From Excoecaria cochinchinensis (taxonomy: Eukaryota > Streptophyta > Magnoliopsida > Malpighiales > Euphorbiaceae): a DNA stretch of 64,000 bases. Each line of letters begins with the position of its first letter. Position 1 is the stretch's first letter. The notes beneath the pieces are model-generated. The model made no database searches, was not told where the DNA came from, and worked only from the letters and a program-made list of their open reading frames with translations. Both the position numbers and the translations under genes were made by a program. The stretch is from assembly GCA_947683425.1 (NCBI GenBank), contig CANTUQ010000031.1, positions 6,397,001-6,461,000 of the forward strand. The letters run 5' to 3'. This document shows positions 16,786 to 29,519 of this stretch, piece by piece.

Positions 16786-18256
16786 GCAAACTAAACTCTA
16801 TAGGCATGCCTATCTATCCACGACCCGACTAACGCAGGCTAAACACCTACTTGTTTCCTTTAATAATGTACATGTTATTTTTAATACTTTTTCAAAAGCG
16901 CATACATTTATTGTAGTCGCATAATAATCATATTCATAATTCATTTATAAATAAAGCAATGGTTCATATAAATTACAACAAACCATAACCTTTTATTACA
17001 ATCACATTGTAATTTAATACATGTTTAAAAATTCAATTCAACTATAGCTTATATGGTACAACATATCCTAGTTTACAAAATAGATCATATGTAAATCATA
17101 AATAAAAACCCATGCCAAAAAGGTCAACCACATACCTGCATAGCATAGGAAAGAGTCGCGCTCGTGACTTTAGTCGCGATCGCGATAGAGAAATAGATGG
17201 CCTCTGTTGCGCTCGCGACAAATAGTCTGAGATACTTGTGTTGAAGTTTTTGAATTTAATGCATGAATTTGGGGAAGTAAGGTTTATTAAATTAGTACGG
17301 ACACTATAAGAATCATTCATCATTTAGACAGTTATTTAAAAACCATTTGAGATAGAAAAGATTCATTTTAGTTTAAACCTCCTAACATACTATAGATTAT
17401 GTCAACGTTGGACGAATTCGAAAGTGTTCGACTCATTAAACCTTTAAGTACCTTAGTCCATATTCTTATTTATAACCTTAGTCACTTGTATTCCTAAGTG
17501 ATAGCCATTTATTTGCTCTTTTACAAACTCTAAACATGTGATGAATATGTCTAAAAAGGTTCCGATGAAGTTCGGGTGTATTTCGGAATGAGAAACACAA
17601 CAAAATACACATCCTAAAGAAGGGTAAATAGGGGAAGGGTTCATACCAACTATGAGGCTCAAAATAAGAGGAAAAACTTCCAACAAGTAGGTTCTATCGT
17701 GCTCACGATAAGGGTCGCGCTCGCGACAGAAGCCATCCCCCAAGTGCCCAACGAAATAGACTTACAAGATAGTTTTTCACCATCAAATTTGTACTGCATA
17801 AACCAACCTCTAAACCTCGTTTTTATCCCAATGTCCTTCTTAAAAAATGATCACTAGGATGTTATCTTTCAAATGAAACAAAGTTTATATCAGTTGGACA
17901 TCTAGAACTTCAGATATAAGCTACACAACCTACACTGCTCCAGTGAACCCGTCTAAGCAAAGGCACCACGGTTTTTACAATTTTCGAGGATAATTGGGGT
18001 AGAATTTGCTTTCGATCCTTCAGAGACAATTTTAGATACATGATGTATCTTTTCAATGGCACTGGTTTCAAACAATTTGGACATTTATAACTCAACTTAT
18101 AGGTAAAACAAGCACTAGAGGTCTAATGAAATCTGGGAAGAGTTTCCCCTGGAAACTTAACCTCACCAAAACATAGCAAACCCACACAACAAAAATAACA
18201 CAAACAACCCATTTTGACAAATAAATATCAAAACATCAAATCATTTATACACACAC

Positions 18257-18326
<70 letters not shown>

Positions 18327-19181
18327 AAAGGTAGATTTCCCAAACCTCATAAGTGCTTCCCTAATCTTCCTCTTCTTCTCGTTCAACTTGATTCTCCATA
18401 ACTCCCATACTCCACTTGTTAAAATCCTCAAATAAACCACGCCAAAATTCACATTACTCATCATCCCCAAGATTAAGAATTCAAGCCCAAAGGAAAAGAA
18501 TAAGGGAAGAGAGGTAAATTAACACCAACCATACCTTAATCATGCCAAGAAATTTACTTGATTCATCAAATCCCTTGGCAAACCAAATAAACAAAGAAGA
18601 ATAGAGAAGGAGGAGGGAAAAGAACGTGGCTGTCCCAAAATCCCAACAAAAGTGGTTGGTCTCCCTTTCTTTCTACCTCATTAAATTCTCACTAATCCTC
18701 AATGCCAAGTGTCACCCTCTTATAGGTCAATTTTAGATTTTTATAACAATTCTCCTATTTGGTCCCTCAACTCTCCTTTACTCCTTCCTTAGCATAATAA
18801 ATAGATATAATTCTTACATTAGCCAACAATTAAATCCTTACCCCCTACAATTAAGTGCTGAATTAATACCTTAGAAATTTGCAATTGGCTGCACTTGCCG
18901 AAATCTTCACGTTAATAGCAATTTCGTCCTTTCGGTGCACTTGACACCACAACTCACATACATTCGGCATGTAACTGACCCATTCTAAAAATTTAGCCCT
19001 CATAGTTATTTATTCCCTTCAATTAAATCCATATATGCAAAATTACCAAATTCCCCTTTTTCTTAATTCTAATCATATCTTTTCTCCTACATAATCACTC
19101 TGACCATCAAATTGTATAGTTTCAATCACCAAAATCCCTAGAAATATACAAATCCTTCTAGGATACATTCGGGGTGTTATA
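16786..19181 (-). repeat. E3 3' LTR, truncated
   Basis: Homologous to 33443-35900 plus 51847-51892, read on the minus strand. The sense start is TATAACACCCC at 19181, a mutated TGTAACACCCC. The break at 16786 falls just inside the hairpin chain (TATAGGCATGCCTATC region). It contains TCGCGCTCGCGA-type dyads at 17154-17220 and 17697-17736. No genes are seen. Confidence 0.85.
18260..18324. repeat. (AT)n microsatellite in E3 3' LTR
   Basis: About 32 AT units. The other E3 LTR has a shorter tract at the homologous place (35049-35093). Confidence 0.97.
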
Positions 19182-19196
19182 ATTCTTCCCTCCTCA
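19182..19196 (-). promoter_or_regulatory. E3 polypurine tract
   Basis: On the minus strand GAGGAGGGAAGAAT directly precedes the LTR start. Upstream in sense is GGATGAAATTC, as in E1 and E2. Confidence 0.8.
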
Positions 19197-20296
19197 AAGA
19201 ATTTCATCCTTGAAGTTCACAAACATCGGATTTTTCACATATCGTATTCCTTGTCACTACCACACTTAGGCGTTAACATTTCACTATTAAATAAATTATA
19301 CACTATACTCATAACTTATCTCTTCTTATACACTACACCATTCACGTATCACATTTTTATATCTTTATAATGGGAAATATTCTTAAACAAAGTTGAATTC
19401 GAATTCATTAGAACTATCTTACCAAATTAAGTAAACTTTATCTCAATAAGTCACTACTCCATTCCTAACACGTATCACAATTATAATCATATCATTGGTT
19501 GGGATCCAGTATATGGACTTCTTATTCAACATACTTACATATACACGTAGAGTCTTATAGCCATAATGTCTAATACCTTAAATTGCCAACTACACTAATT
19601 ATTATCCTTATTCAGTACATTATCTATTAACTCTCTTAGTTACCACTCCTTAACTTAGTTTGCAAAATAATACTTTCATATCAGTTACTTATTCACTTTC
19701 TGTACTAATGGTAGCCTAAACTTTACATTTTCTTAATATCTCCACTTAACCATCTTGTACTCAATGCACAAACTGTTAGCCACTTTTAATTGAGTTAAAT
19801 CAGAATGCTTATCACATACGAATGAGTGATGCGAGTGAAATGAATGTATAATGATTTATGTATGCAAAATGATGCAGATGCGATTTATGCAGTGGCAATA
19901 AACTTTCCTATCCCCATTATGACACATGCTTGTGTTAAAAAACTTCAATTAAGGTAGCTAACAGATGCACAGAGTGCCACCAATATTTCCAAATCAAAAC
20001 CATTTACGTCCTTACTCTGCATTCCCTTAAAAATAAGAAATTCTTTTCAAAATTCAAACCATACTAGGAGAAACTCCTTAACAAGATATCTTAGAATATT
20101 ACTAATGCACAGTTTTCATATCAATCAACTACAAATAATCCAAAACAGACAGATTGCGATCCATCAGCTCTACACTTTCTAACTTTACACCTAACTTGTT
20201 CAGAACTTGCAATTTCTCACACCAATACAAAATGAGGACATCCGCTTTGGCCAACACAAAACTATATAGACACGCTTCAAATGCCTAGTTGTCTAT
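19197..20296 (-). other. E3 interior, no coding sequence seen
   Basis: About 1.1 kb of AT-rich sequence between polypurine tract and primer site. I find no Gag or Pol motif on either strand and no frame over about 60 codons. In sense it begins with a leader-like stretch near the primer site. Confidence 0.75.
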
Positions 20297-20308
20297 GCTC
20301 TGATACCA
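20297..20308 (-). promoter_or_regulatory. E3 primer binding site (tRNA-iMet type)
   Basis: GCTCTGATACCA on the plus strand is the complement of TGGTATCAGAGC, five bases from the LTR end TGTAACACCCC at 20314. It fixes the element's orientation as minus. Confidence 0.9.
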
Positions 20309-20313
20309 TTAAA

Positions 20314-21269
20314 TGTAACACCCCTTACCCATTTGTAGCATACTATATGGTAACATAAATAGTATGTGACAATGAGTGTGGAGTGTTACAACCAAAAACA
20401 CGCTGGAAACAATATCTGAAGCAGAACTATAATTTTTTTTTTCAATCAATACACAAGCATTCACATTCTACAAGGGACGATCATATATTTGGCATAACCC
20501 TCCTCATTGACATCTTATTACATACTAGTCACTTAATACAATAATAATAATAAGGAATTACATTACAAAAGTTGACTATAAACTCTAAACAGACTTGTTG
20601 GCCCAACTGCTGCGGATTTTCCTCGGCGACACGACTAACTCCAAACCTGCATGGATATACACCCATGCTAAGCACAAAAGCTTAGTGGGGAAAAACACGT
20701 AATATGGACGACCACTCACAATGGTCGTCAGTCACAACACACTATAAATATCCAAAATAAAATAGTATGAATATAATTACATGTTCCAAACACACTTAAA
20801 GATCTCATTTAATAAATACATAAAATTAATCATAAATAAAATATTTTAATCATAATCATCCACAAGGTCAAACAGAATGACAATCTTAATTAATACATGC
20901 TTTTCATGTTTTATTATTCATATTTCTCATGCCATACATATCATTATATTCAGCCCATAACTAGTTCTCACAATAAAACAATTCCCACACATCGAAGGGT
21001 CATGAGTAAGAACCCAAAAGTCTAACTTCATATCCTAGCATATAAATGCATGTTACACATATAGTTATTTTCATTTAATCACATACTTCAAATCATTACA
21101 TTACTTTTGTGTCATTTACTCATGTTTATATTTCAAAGAAAGCAACAAAGCTGAACCGTGTAAGCATTAAAGGGTGTTATCAAATATTCGCATGGTGATC
21201 CATACAAGATCCAAAAACATATAGGTGCATGAAGTTCTAGTTCAATCAACATATAAATCAGACTGACAA
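20314..21269 (-). repeat. E3 5' LTR, sense-3' segment
   Basis: LTR end portion, from TGTAACACCCC at 20314 to the E2 insertion. It includes the hairpin set near 20645-20729: CATGG/CCATG, CTAAGC/GCTTAG and GACGACCACT/AATGGTCGTC. It resumes at 33116. Confidence 0.85.
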
Positions 21270-21905
21270 TGTCACACCCCGTTTGCCCCCTAGAAGTTCG
21301 AGCCATGTTTGTGCATGTGCATGTGCATTTAGTGTGTAATTGCATGTCATAAGGGTATTTTGGGTATAATACATGTTTGCGGGTTTTGCTAGTATGTGGG
21401 TGCATGTACGGTGCTAGGGTGTGAATTAGTTCAGTTGCATTTGGGTGTGCTTACTCACATAGTTGTAGGGTGTGAGTGAGTGAGTTGTGTTTGGGTGATT
21501 TGTTCACATATTGGTAGGGTGTGCATTAGTTGGGAGTTCAATGTGTATGTGTAGTGCATGTTGTTAGGGTGTAAGTTATTAAGACCCACCAATCATGTTG
21601 TTACAAGTGGAAAGGGGAATAGTGGGGTAAATAATTGAAGAAAGAGACAGGGGAAGAACAGAAATCTATTCTTCATTCCTGTTCTCCCCTTCTCTTCTCT
21701 CCATTGCTTTCCCTTCTACCCCTTCTTCCTCTTCCTTTCTTTGGCCAACTCTTTTTGGGTTAGATTATTGGTGGATCTTGATAATTCTAAGAAGTAATTG
21801 GTAAGTTTTCTGTATTTTCATTTTGTTCTTTTTCTTCTTCATATTTTCTTGGTTTAGATTTAATTTAGTGTTGTGTTTTGTGTGCTCTTGTGGGTTGATT
21901 GTTAG

Positions 21906-21964
21906 TTGAGCCTCCTCGTGAGCCTAAGGCCAAGGAGAAGGCATCAGGAAGTGGAACTAAGTGA
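21906..21964 (+). other. Conserved peptide-coding exon-like block in E2 5' LTR
   Basis: After GTTAG the frame reads VEPPREPKAKEKASGSGTK then TGA. It is aligned with the E1 block with mostly synonymous third-base differences. It is followed by GATTCAG|GTTTGGGA, a donor-like site conserved in the other LTRs. Confidence 0.5.
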
Positions 21965-22362
21965 ATAAGAGCTAAGGAGATTCAGGTTTGGGAGTTTTGT
22001 GATTTATGCATTTTTAGTGATTTTGTTCGTTGAATGAATTTCTGGAAAATTTAATGTTCTTGATGTTTTTACTAGTTATTATGTTATGGGTTTGTGATTT
22101 TTATTGTTCATGAAACCTTGATTGTGAGTTGTTGAACCAAATGTTATATTGATTGAGTTGCGGTTTTAATAGTGATGAGATTGAATGTGTAACTTGATAT
22201 TGTTTTGAGAATTCATGAGTAGGATCTTATATTGCTATGATTTGCTGATGTCAGGAGGTTGATGTTGAGTTATGAGTGAGGAGAGATTTGTTGGAGTGAG
22301 AAGCTTTGAGTTGGCCTGGAAATGAAGTGATTTTGGTTCAGTGGTATTGCATCTGGGCATAG

Positions 22363-22612
22363 GTCACGGTGGCAACCATTTTGTTTGTGACCGTGAGGTA
22401 TGTACAAGATGCATTCTGCCGTGAGTTTGGACATGTCACGGTGGCAACCATTTTGGTTGTGACCGTGAGGTGTCCAGACTTTTGCTTCTGTTATGTTTCT
22501 TTGGTATGTCACGGTGGCAACCATTTTGGTTGTGACCGTGAGGTACCCCAGACTTGCATTCTGCCGAGACTTTTGGTATATCACGGTGGCAACCAATCTG
22601 GTTGTGACCGTG
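22363..22612 (+). repeat. Dyad repeat array in E2 5' LTR (4 units)
   Basis: Four copies of a unit in which GTCACGGTGGCAACCA is followed by its near-complement TGGTTGTGACCGTGA around a short TTT(T) loop, spaced 45-80 bp apart. The 3' LTR has five units (31662-31987). Confidence 0.9.
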
Positions 22613-22838
22613 ACCTACCCTGTTTTTGCAATAAAATCTTATTTGTTCAGGGTGATTTAGGGGTGTTAAATTATTGATTTAAGCACACACAATGACACTT
22701 AATAAGAGCTTTATACTAGTAAGATGGATGATGTTTATATGTACTGATTAACTAAAGTATGTGAATTCTTTGATTGTTATAATTGAACTATGGACGTTAA
22801 CTGTATAATTTTAGCCTGCGAATCAACTAAGTGGAAAG

Positions 22839-23066
22839 TTAGGCATGCCTAATAGAGTCTTTTAGTTGCAGCCTCAGCTCTATTTGGACCCCGATCAGGT
22901 CTCTACCTTGTTTCTCGCGAACCTTTATGAATTTTGGATCTTATTTAAGGTCCCTCCAAAAATATTTTGAATGAGATAAAATAAATGGCTTCTCGATTCG
23001 TACCCGTAAGGCACTGTCTGTATTCAATTCGTACCCGTAAGGTACTGTCTGTATACTCGTTATCCA
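22839..23066 (+). promoter_or_regulatory. Hairpin chain in E2 5' LTR
   Basis: Same order as in E1: TTAGGCATGCCTAA at 22839-22852, GGACC/GGTC, TGTTTCTCGCGAACC, GGATCTT/AAGGTCC (with a G-U pair), a GTACC/GGCAC variant (broken) and GTACC/GGTAC, then CTCGTTATCCAC. Confidence 0.7.
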
Positions 23067-23702
23067 CTACTATCAGTCTGCAGGTGTTTTGTTTTCTTTG
23101 GTTTATGTCGATGTGATTATTAGAATGTGATATCCGAATGAAAATGATAAATAAGAGGATCAATTTATATGTATGTGGATGTGGAAATAAGTTGCTGAAT
23201 GTATGCATTTATTCTACAAGTATGGTTATATACCTGACATGATTATCCGCATATGTCATACAATATGTGTTATGCCTTGACGACCATTGTGAATGGCCGT
23301 CCACTCTTTTGTTGTGTGTTTTCCCACTAAGCATTATCGCTTAGCACGGTTTTTATTCGTGTAGGTGCGGAAGGAGTTTACTTTGGGAGAGTCACCGCCA
23401 GTCAAGCCAACACAGAAGGGTTTAGTGTTAGGACTACTTTTGTATTAGATTGATGATTCTTTTTGTAATAGAGCTCTATATATTTTGGGTTATGTAATTA
23501 TTTTGTAATATCAGTTTGATCAGAACATTATTGTAAGGAATGTTGTTATATTAATACATGATCAGGTTGATATTTCTCAAAGTTTTAAATTTCGGTATAT
23601 TTTTAATGTATGAATGTTTGCTTTGTACCGATCTGTCTGGTATGACACCCCCGCTCCTACGGCATCTCACTCCTATCAGGATGGGTTTGCCTATACAGTT
23701 CT

Positions 23703-23714
23703 TGGTATCAGAGC
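23703..23714 (+). promoter_or_regulatory. E2 primer binding site (tRNA-iMet type)
   Basis: TGGTATCAGAGC, a few bases after the shortened LTR end. Confidence 0.9.
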
Positions 23715-23814
23715 CATGTTTAGGCTTTTCTTGGTGTTTTGTTGTCGTTGTTGTGTATAGATGCGTATATCTCTAGGATTGTGTTGGCTAATGCGGTTGT
23801 CTTTGTTTGTTTAG

Positions 23815-26800
23815 ATGGATTTAGATTTTGTTCGAGGGTCTCTTAAGGGGTCAGCTGAAAGTGTGAATCCTCAAGCTGTTGATCCTTCAATTTCTATGTC
23901 GGCTCAACCTATTAGGGTTAAGCCCAAGTCCGCAGCCATGCCCTTCGAAACTATGCTTAAGCTATCTCAGGACATGGCTCGAGTCTTGGAGAGAGTGACT
24001 GCTCCTAAGGCCCCGACTGAGAGTTTGAGAAGAGCTGGTGCTAAAGACTTTTATGGAATGGGTTTAGATGAGTCTGAGTTGGCTGAGAAATGGTTGGACA
24101 AGGTAAAGCGTGCATTAAGAGTAGTTAAGTGTCCTCCTAATCAATAGGCAGAGTGTGCAGTGGCTTTGCTGTAAGGGTCTGCTTTTGAGTGGTAGGAGTT
24201 AGTTTGCAGACATCCTCAGTTACCAGATCCAGTCGTATGGGATTTCTTTGCAAGAGAGTTTACGAACAAGTATGTGACTCAGACATATAAGGATGCAAAA
24301 TGGGCTCAGTTCTTGAGTTTGAAATAGCGGGCGATGTCTGTGTCTGAGTTTGAGAAGGAGTTTAATAGGTTAGCTAAGTATGCACCAGAAGGTATTTTGA
24401 CGGAGGAGTTCAGGTACAGGCACTTTGAGACCGGGTTGAATGAGTCGCTACAGGCGATGTTGATTTCTATGATGAGTACTCCGGGAGTGGGGTACTATCA
24501 GATTGTGCAAGCTATTGTTAGGGCTGAGAGGTCAGAATCAGTGCTGAGAGAGAGGGCTCAGAGGAGGAATCCTTCTCGTGGTGGTTCATCTTCTTCATCA
24601 TTAGGAAAGGGGTCAAGGAACCCACAGGATGAATCAATGGCAGGCCCAGCTATGAGAGGTAAAAGGCAGGGTGGCAGCAGTGTCTGGTTCTGGTAGAGGC
24701 AGTGCTGGTGGTAGGACCGAGTTGATGCCTATGTGTTCTCATTGCAGTAAGCCTCATCGGGGTGAGTATAGGTGGCTCACAGGTGGGTGTTTCAGATGTG
24801 GGAGCACTAAACACTTTTTGGCCAACTGTCCAAGGTTGAATGAGGATTCGAGTGCTCAAAGAGAGACTAGTAGAGTTTGTTCGAATGCCACGCAAGCTAC
24901 CCGTGGTAGAGGCAGAGGAAGAGGTCGAGGTGGTCGACCTAGAGAGGGAGCTGCATCTGAGTTAGTTGAGCGTCCGCTACCTGTTCCAGCCAGAGCTTAT
25001 GCTATGAGAGCTAGAGATGAGCAGGATGCCCTTGATGTTATAGCCGGTAAGTTTCTACTCCATGACATTGAATTGTAAGCTCTAATTGACCCTGGTTCCA
25101 CACACTCATATTTGTGCACAGATAAGTTATTTGATAAGTTGCATGAGATAGATCAGTTAAATTATGAGATATATGTGACCAGTCCTTTAGGGCATAGGGT
25201 CAATGTGAGTAGTATGTATAGGAATTGTCCCCTGTTGGTTGAGGGAGTTGTGTTTCTAGCATATTTGATTGAGTTGCCTTTCAGAGAGTTTGATTTGATT
25301 CTGGGTATGGACTGGTTGGGTAAGCATCGAGCTGTGGTTGATTGTCATAGGAAGACAGTTGTGCTTCAGAATAGAGATCGGTCGTTTGTTATTGTTAAAG
25401 GTTTGGGTGCTAGTTCCTTGAGCAATGTGATTTTCGCAATGCAAGCTCAGAGGTTTATTAGAAAGGGTTGTAAGGCTTTTCTAGCTGTTATGTTAGATTC
25501 CAAGCGGGATCAAGTTAGGATTGAGGATATTCCAGTTATTCGAGTGCTTGCGGATGTGTTTCCGAGTGAGTTGTCTGGTTTGCCTACTGAGAGAGAAGTG
25601 GAGTTGTCCATAGAGATAGTGCCGGGTACTTTGCCTATTTCGAAAGTACCTTATTGGATGGCTCCTGTAGAGTTGAGGGAACTCAAAACTCAGCTACAAG
25701 AGCTATTGGATAAGGGGTTTATCAGACCCAGCATATCTCCATGGGGCGCTCCGGTTTTGTTTGTTAAGAAGAAAGATGGTTCTATGAGGATGTGCATCGA
25801 CTATAGGTAGATCAACAAGGTTATAGTGAAGAATAAGTATCCTTTGCCTAGAGTTGAGGATTTTTTCGATCAGCTTCGAGGTGCAGGAGTCTTCTCAAAG
25901 ATTGATCTTCGGTCGGGTTATTATCAGTTGCGAGTTCAGGATGCAGATGTGGTTAAGACTGCATTTCGGACTAGGTATGGCCACTATGAGTTTTTTGTGA
26001 TGCCGTTTGTTTTGACTAATCACCGGCGGCTTTCATGGATTTGATGAATCGAGTGTTCAGGGCATATCTTGATCGATTTGTAGTAGTGTTCATAGATGAT
26101 ATATTGGTTTTCTCTAGGGACAAGAGTGAGCATGTGGAGCATATCCGAATGGTTTTGCAAGTTCTGAGAGAGCATCGGTTGTTTGCTAAACTCAGTAAGT
26201 GTGATTTTTGGCTAAGTGAAGTGTCATTCTTGGGTCATGTTATTTTGGATAAGGGCATTCAAGTGGATCCGTCTAAGATTGAGGCGATTGTTGATTGGAA
26301 AGCGCCTAGAAATGTCCCAGAAATTAGGAGTTTTCTTGGTTTGGCGGGTTACTACCGTAGGTTTGTTAAGGGTTTCTCAGTGATAGCTGCTCCGATGATG
26401 AAATTGTTAAGGAAAGGGGTCATATTTGAGTTGTTAGATAAGTGCCAGCTTTGCTTTGAGAAGTTGAAAAGTTTGTTAGTTGAGGCTCCTATACTTACTT
26501 AACCCATCTCGGGTAAGGAGTTTGTAATGTATAGTGATGCTTCGGGTGTCAGTCTTGGTTGTGTTTTGATGCAAGAGGGTAAGGTTGTGACTTATGCTTT
26601 CCGTCAGTTGAAGCTACCTGAGAAGAACTATCTGACGCACGATGTAGAGTTGGGGGTTGTGATCTTTGCTTTCAAGATTTGGCGGCATTATCTGTATGGA
26701 GAGAAGTGTAGGATCTTTATGGACCATAAGAGCTTAAAGTATCTACTCTCGTAGAAGGAGTTGAATATGAGGTAGCGCCGTTGGGTAGATTTCTTCAAGG

Positions 26801-28200
26801 ACTACGACTGCATATTGGATTACCACCCGAGTAAGGCCAATGTAGTCGCGGATGCTTTGAGTCAGAAGTCAGTTTCTGCTCTATTCCTCAGGCGGTTTAG
26901 ATAGAGATTTGATTTTGATGGGACTTTGGTTGCTCAGTTGAGAGTGAGACCTACCTTGAGACAAAGGATTGTAAATGCTCAGAAGGATGATGTGAGGTTG
27001 CAACAGATTGTGCAAAAGGTTAGTTCTGGTAAGCAATCTGAGTTCTTGATTTTGGATGGGGTGCTGATGTTTAGAAATCACATGTGTGTGCCAAATAATG
27101 AGGAGTTAAGGAAACAGCTTTTGAGTGAGGCACACACTACGGTTTTCACTATGCTTCCTGGTGGTGACAAGATGTACCGTGATATGAAGCAGTTCTATTG
27201 GTGGTCCGGTATGAAGCGGGACATTATGGATTTTATATCTAAGTGCTTGACATGTCAACACATAAAGGCTAAGCATCAAGTTCCTTCGGGATTGCTCTGT
27301 CCGTTCCAGAGTGGAAATGGGACGATATCGCCATGGACATTGTATCTGGTTTGCCTTTGACTCAGAGGAAGCATGACTCAGTTTGGGTAATAGTGGACCG
27401 GCTTACGAAGTCAGCTCATTTTCTGCCAATTAGAGTGGATTATCCGATGGATAAGTTAGCTAGTATCTATGTGGATGAGGTAGTCAGACTGCATGGAGTG
27501 CCGTTGTCCATAGTATCGGTCGGAACCCAAGGTTTACTTTGAAGTTTTTGAAAGAATTGCAAAGGGCTTTGGGTACCAAGTTGAACTTCAGTACAACGTT
27601 TCATCCTCAGACAGATGGTTAATCCAAGCGGGTCATTCAGATCTTAGAGGATATGTTGCGGGCTTGTGCATTGGATTTACTGGGTAGTTGGGATAGATAT
27701 GTACAGCTTATGGAGTTTGCCTACAACAACAGTTATCAGTCGAGCATCAATATGTCACCGTATGAAGCTTTGTATGGTCGTCAGTGTAGGACTCCGGTAT
27801 GTTGGACAGAGTTATCCGAGCGTTCAGTTATTGGGCCAGAATTGGTAAGAGATACAGAGGAAAAGATCAGAGTTGTGCAGCGGAATCTAAGAGCGGCTAA
27901 GGATCGGCAGAAGTCTTAGGCTAACCTGAAGAGAAAGGATGTTCAACTTGAGGTCGGGGACAAGGTTTTCCTTAAGGTTTCTCCCTAGAGAAAAGTGCTG
28001 AGATTTGGTAAGAAGGGTAAGCTTAGTCCACGATTTATTGTACCGTATGAAGTGTTAGCTAAGGTCGGTCCGGTAGCCTATAGGTTGGCTTTACCGATGG
28101 AGTTAGCAAAGTTGCACGATGTTTTCCATGTTTCGATGCTATGAGGGCGCAGTATCCGCATTTGTTCAGTTCTGGTGAGAATTTCGAGGATGAAATTCTT
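23815..28200 (+). pseudogene. E2 gag-pol, broken
   Basis: Colinear with the E1 polyprotein and readable throughout, but with many stops and shifts: stops at 24145 and in the following capsid part, a shift near 24690, a stop just before the protease Asp (25076), a stop at 25808 in RT, a shift near 26025, stops at 26500 and 26752, a shift near 27290, and a stop at 27620 in the integrase core. Motifs still seen are a CCHC knuckle (CFRCGSTKHFLANC), protease DPGST, RT FIDD, RNase H YSDASG, and integrase zinc Cys pair. The chromodomain is removed by a deletion at 28140. It cannot make a full protein. Confidence 0.93.
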
Positions 28201-28846
28201 GTTAGTAGGGGAGAGTTATCACACCCCGTTTGCCCCCTAGAAGTTCGAGCCATGTTTGTGCATGTGCATTTAGTGTGTAATTGCATGTTATAAGGGTATT
28301 TTGGGTATAATGCATGTTTGCGGGTTTTGCTAGTATGTGGGTGCATGTACGGTGCTAGGGTGTGAATTATTTGGGTTGCATTTGGGTGTGCTTACTCACA
28401 TGGTTGTAGGGTGTGAGTGAGTCAGTTGTGTTTGTGTGATTTGTTCACATATTGGTAGGATGTGCAGTAGTTGGGAGTTCATTGTGTATGTGTAGTGCAT
28501 GTTGTTAGGGTGTGAGTTATTAAGACCCACCAATCATGTTATGCCAAGTGGAAAGGGGAATAGTGGGGGTAAATAATTGAAGAAAGAGAAAGGGGAAGAA
28601 CAGAAATCTGTTCTTCATTCCCGTTCTCCCCTTCTCTTCTCTCCATTGCTTTCCCTTCTACTCCTTCTTCCTCTTCCTTTCTTTGGCCAACTCCTTTGGG
28701 TTGGATTATTGGTGGATCTTGATAATTCTAAGAAGTAATTGGTAAGTTTTTTGTATTTTCATTTTGTTCTTTTTCTTCTTTATATTTTTTGGGTTTAGAT
28801 TTAATTTAGGGTTGTGTTTTGTGTGCTCTTGTGGGTTGATTGTTAG

Positions 28847-28905
28847 TTGAGCCTCCTCGTGAGCCTAAAGGTAAGGAGAAGGCATCAGAAAGTGGAACTA
28901 AGTGA
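28847..28905 (+). other. Conserved peptide-coding exon-like block in E2 3' LTR
   Basis: Reads VEPPREPKGKEKASESGTK then TGA. It differs from the 5' LTR copy at a few bases. Confidence 0.45.
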
Positions 28906-29519
28906 ATAGGTGTCACACCCCAACCTATATTATGGATACTTCTACTCGTGATTAGAGTGAGAAGGACCCAAGATAGATAGGAGTGTCACACCCCACTAGT
29001 ACAAACATGCAAACATCACATAGGAATCACATATTCGGTATAAATAAAAACTTTAAGAGAAAGAAGAGGGATACAGAACAAAATGGATACTTTTATTAAC
29101 ATATAAAATTGGGTCTTTACATTTTACATCAGATTACAAAAGAAGAACGCATATACAAAAGCCCAAGATACATTGTTTCAAAAGGGCTAACAAAACATTA
29201 CATCTATTACAAAAAGGAAGGAAAGCCTATACTATAAAACTTCAAATCTCTAGTTGTGTTGGCCTTCCCGATGCGACACGCCCAACCCACGGTAATCAAA
29301 ACCTTCCACACCTGCACGGATAAACACCCGTGCTAAGCGAAATCGCTTAGTGGGGAAAACACAAAATGCATAACCGCCACTCACAGTGACGATGACAGAA
29401 AACATATGATAACAATACAATTATGGGCATATAACCACACATAGCTAATTCAGATATTTGCATTCTCATCCAAAGATTCTTGTACAAAACACAATGACAC
29501 CTGCTTAATCATAATGAGT

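Larger units (their letters stand above)
21270..23697 (+). repeat. E2 5' LTR
   Basis: Starts TGTCACACCCCGTTTGCCCC. Compared with the 3' LTR it lacks about 18 bases just before its end (no TATGGGTAGGGGG), so it runs almost directly from CCTATACA into the primer site. It contains the donor-like GTAAGT near 21800, the exon-like block 21906-21964, the dyad array 22363-22612 and the hairpin chain 22839-23066. Confidence 0.93.

Noticed and set aside
22363..22612. CRISPR-like repeat/spacer pattern
   Set aside because: Spacing is irregular, units are palindromic and the array lies in an LTR of a eukaryotic retrotransposon.
28911..28994. Two TGTCACACCCC motifs 73 bp apart at the left end of the solo LTR, suggesting a tandem or duplicated terminus
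   Set aside because: E2 has an internal TGTGACACCCC at a comparable distance from its LTR end (about 33041), so the inner motif is part of the LTR. The ATAGG duplication fits only the outer one.
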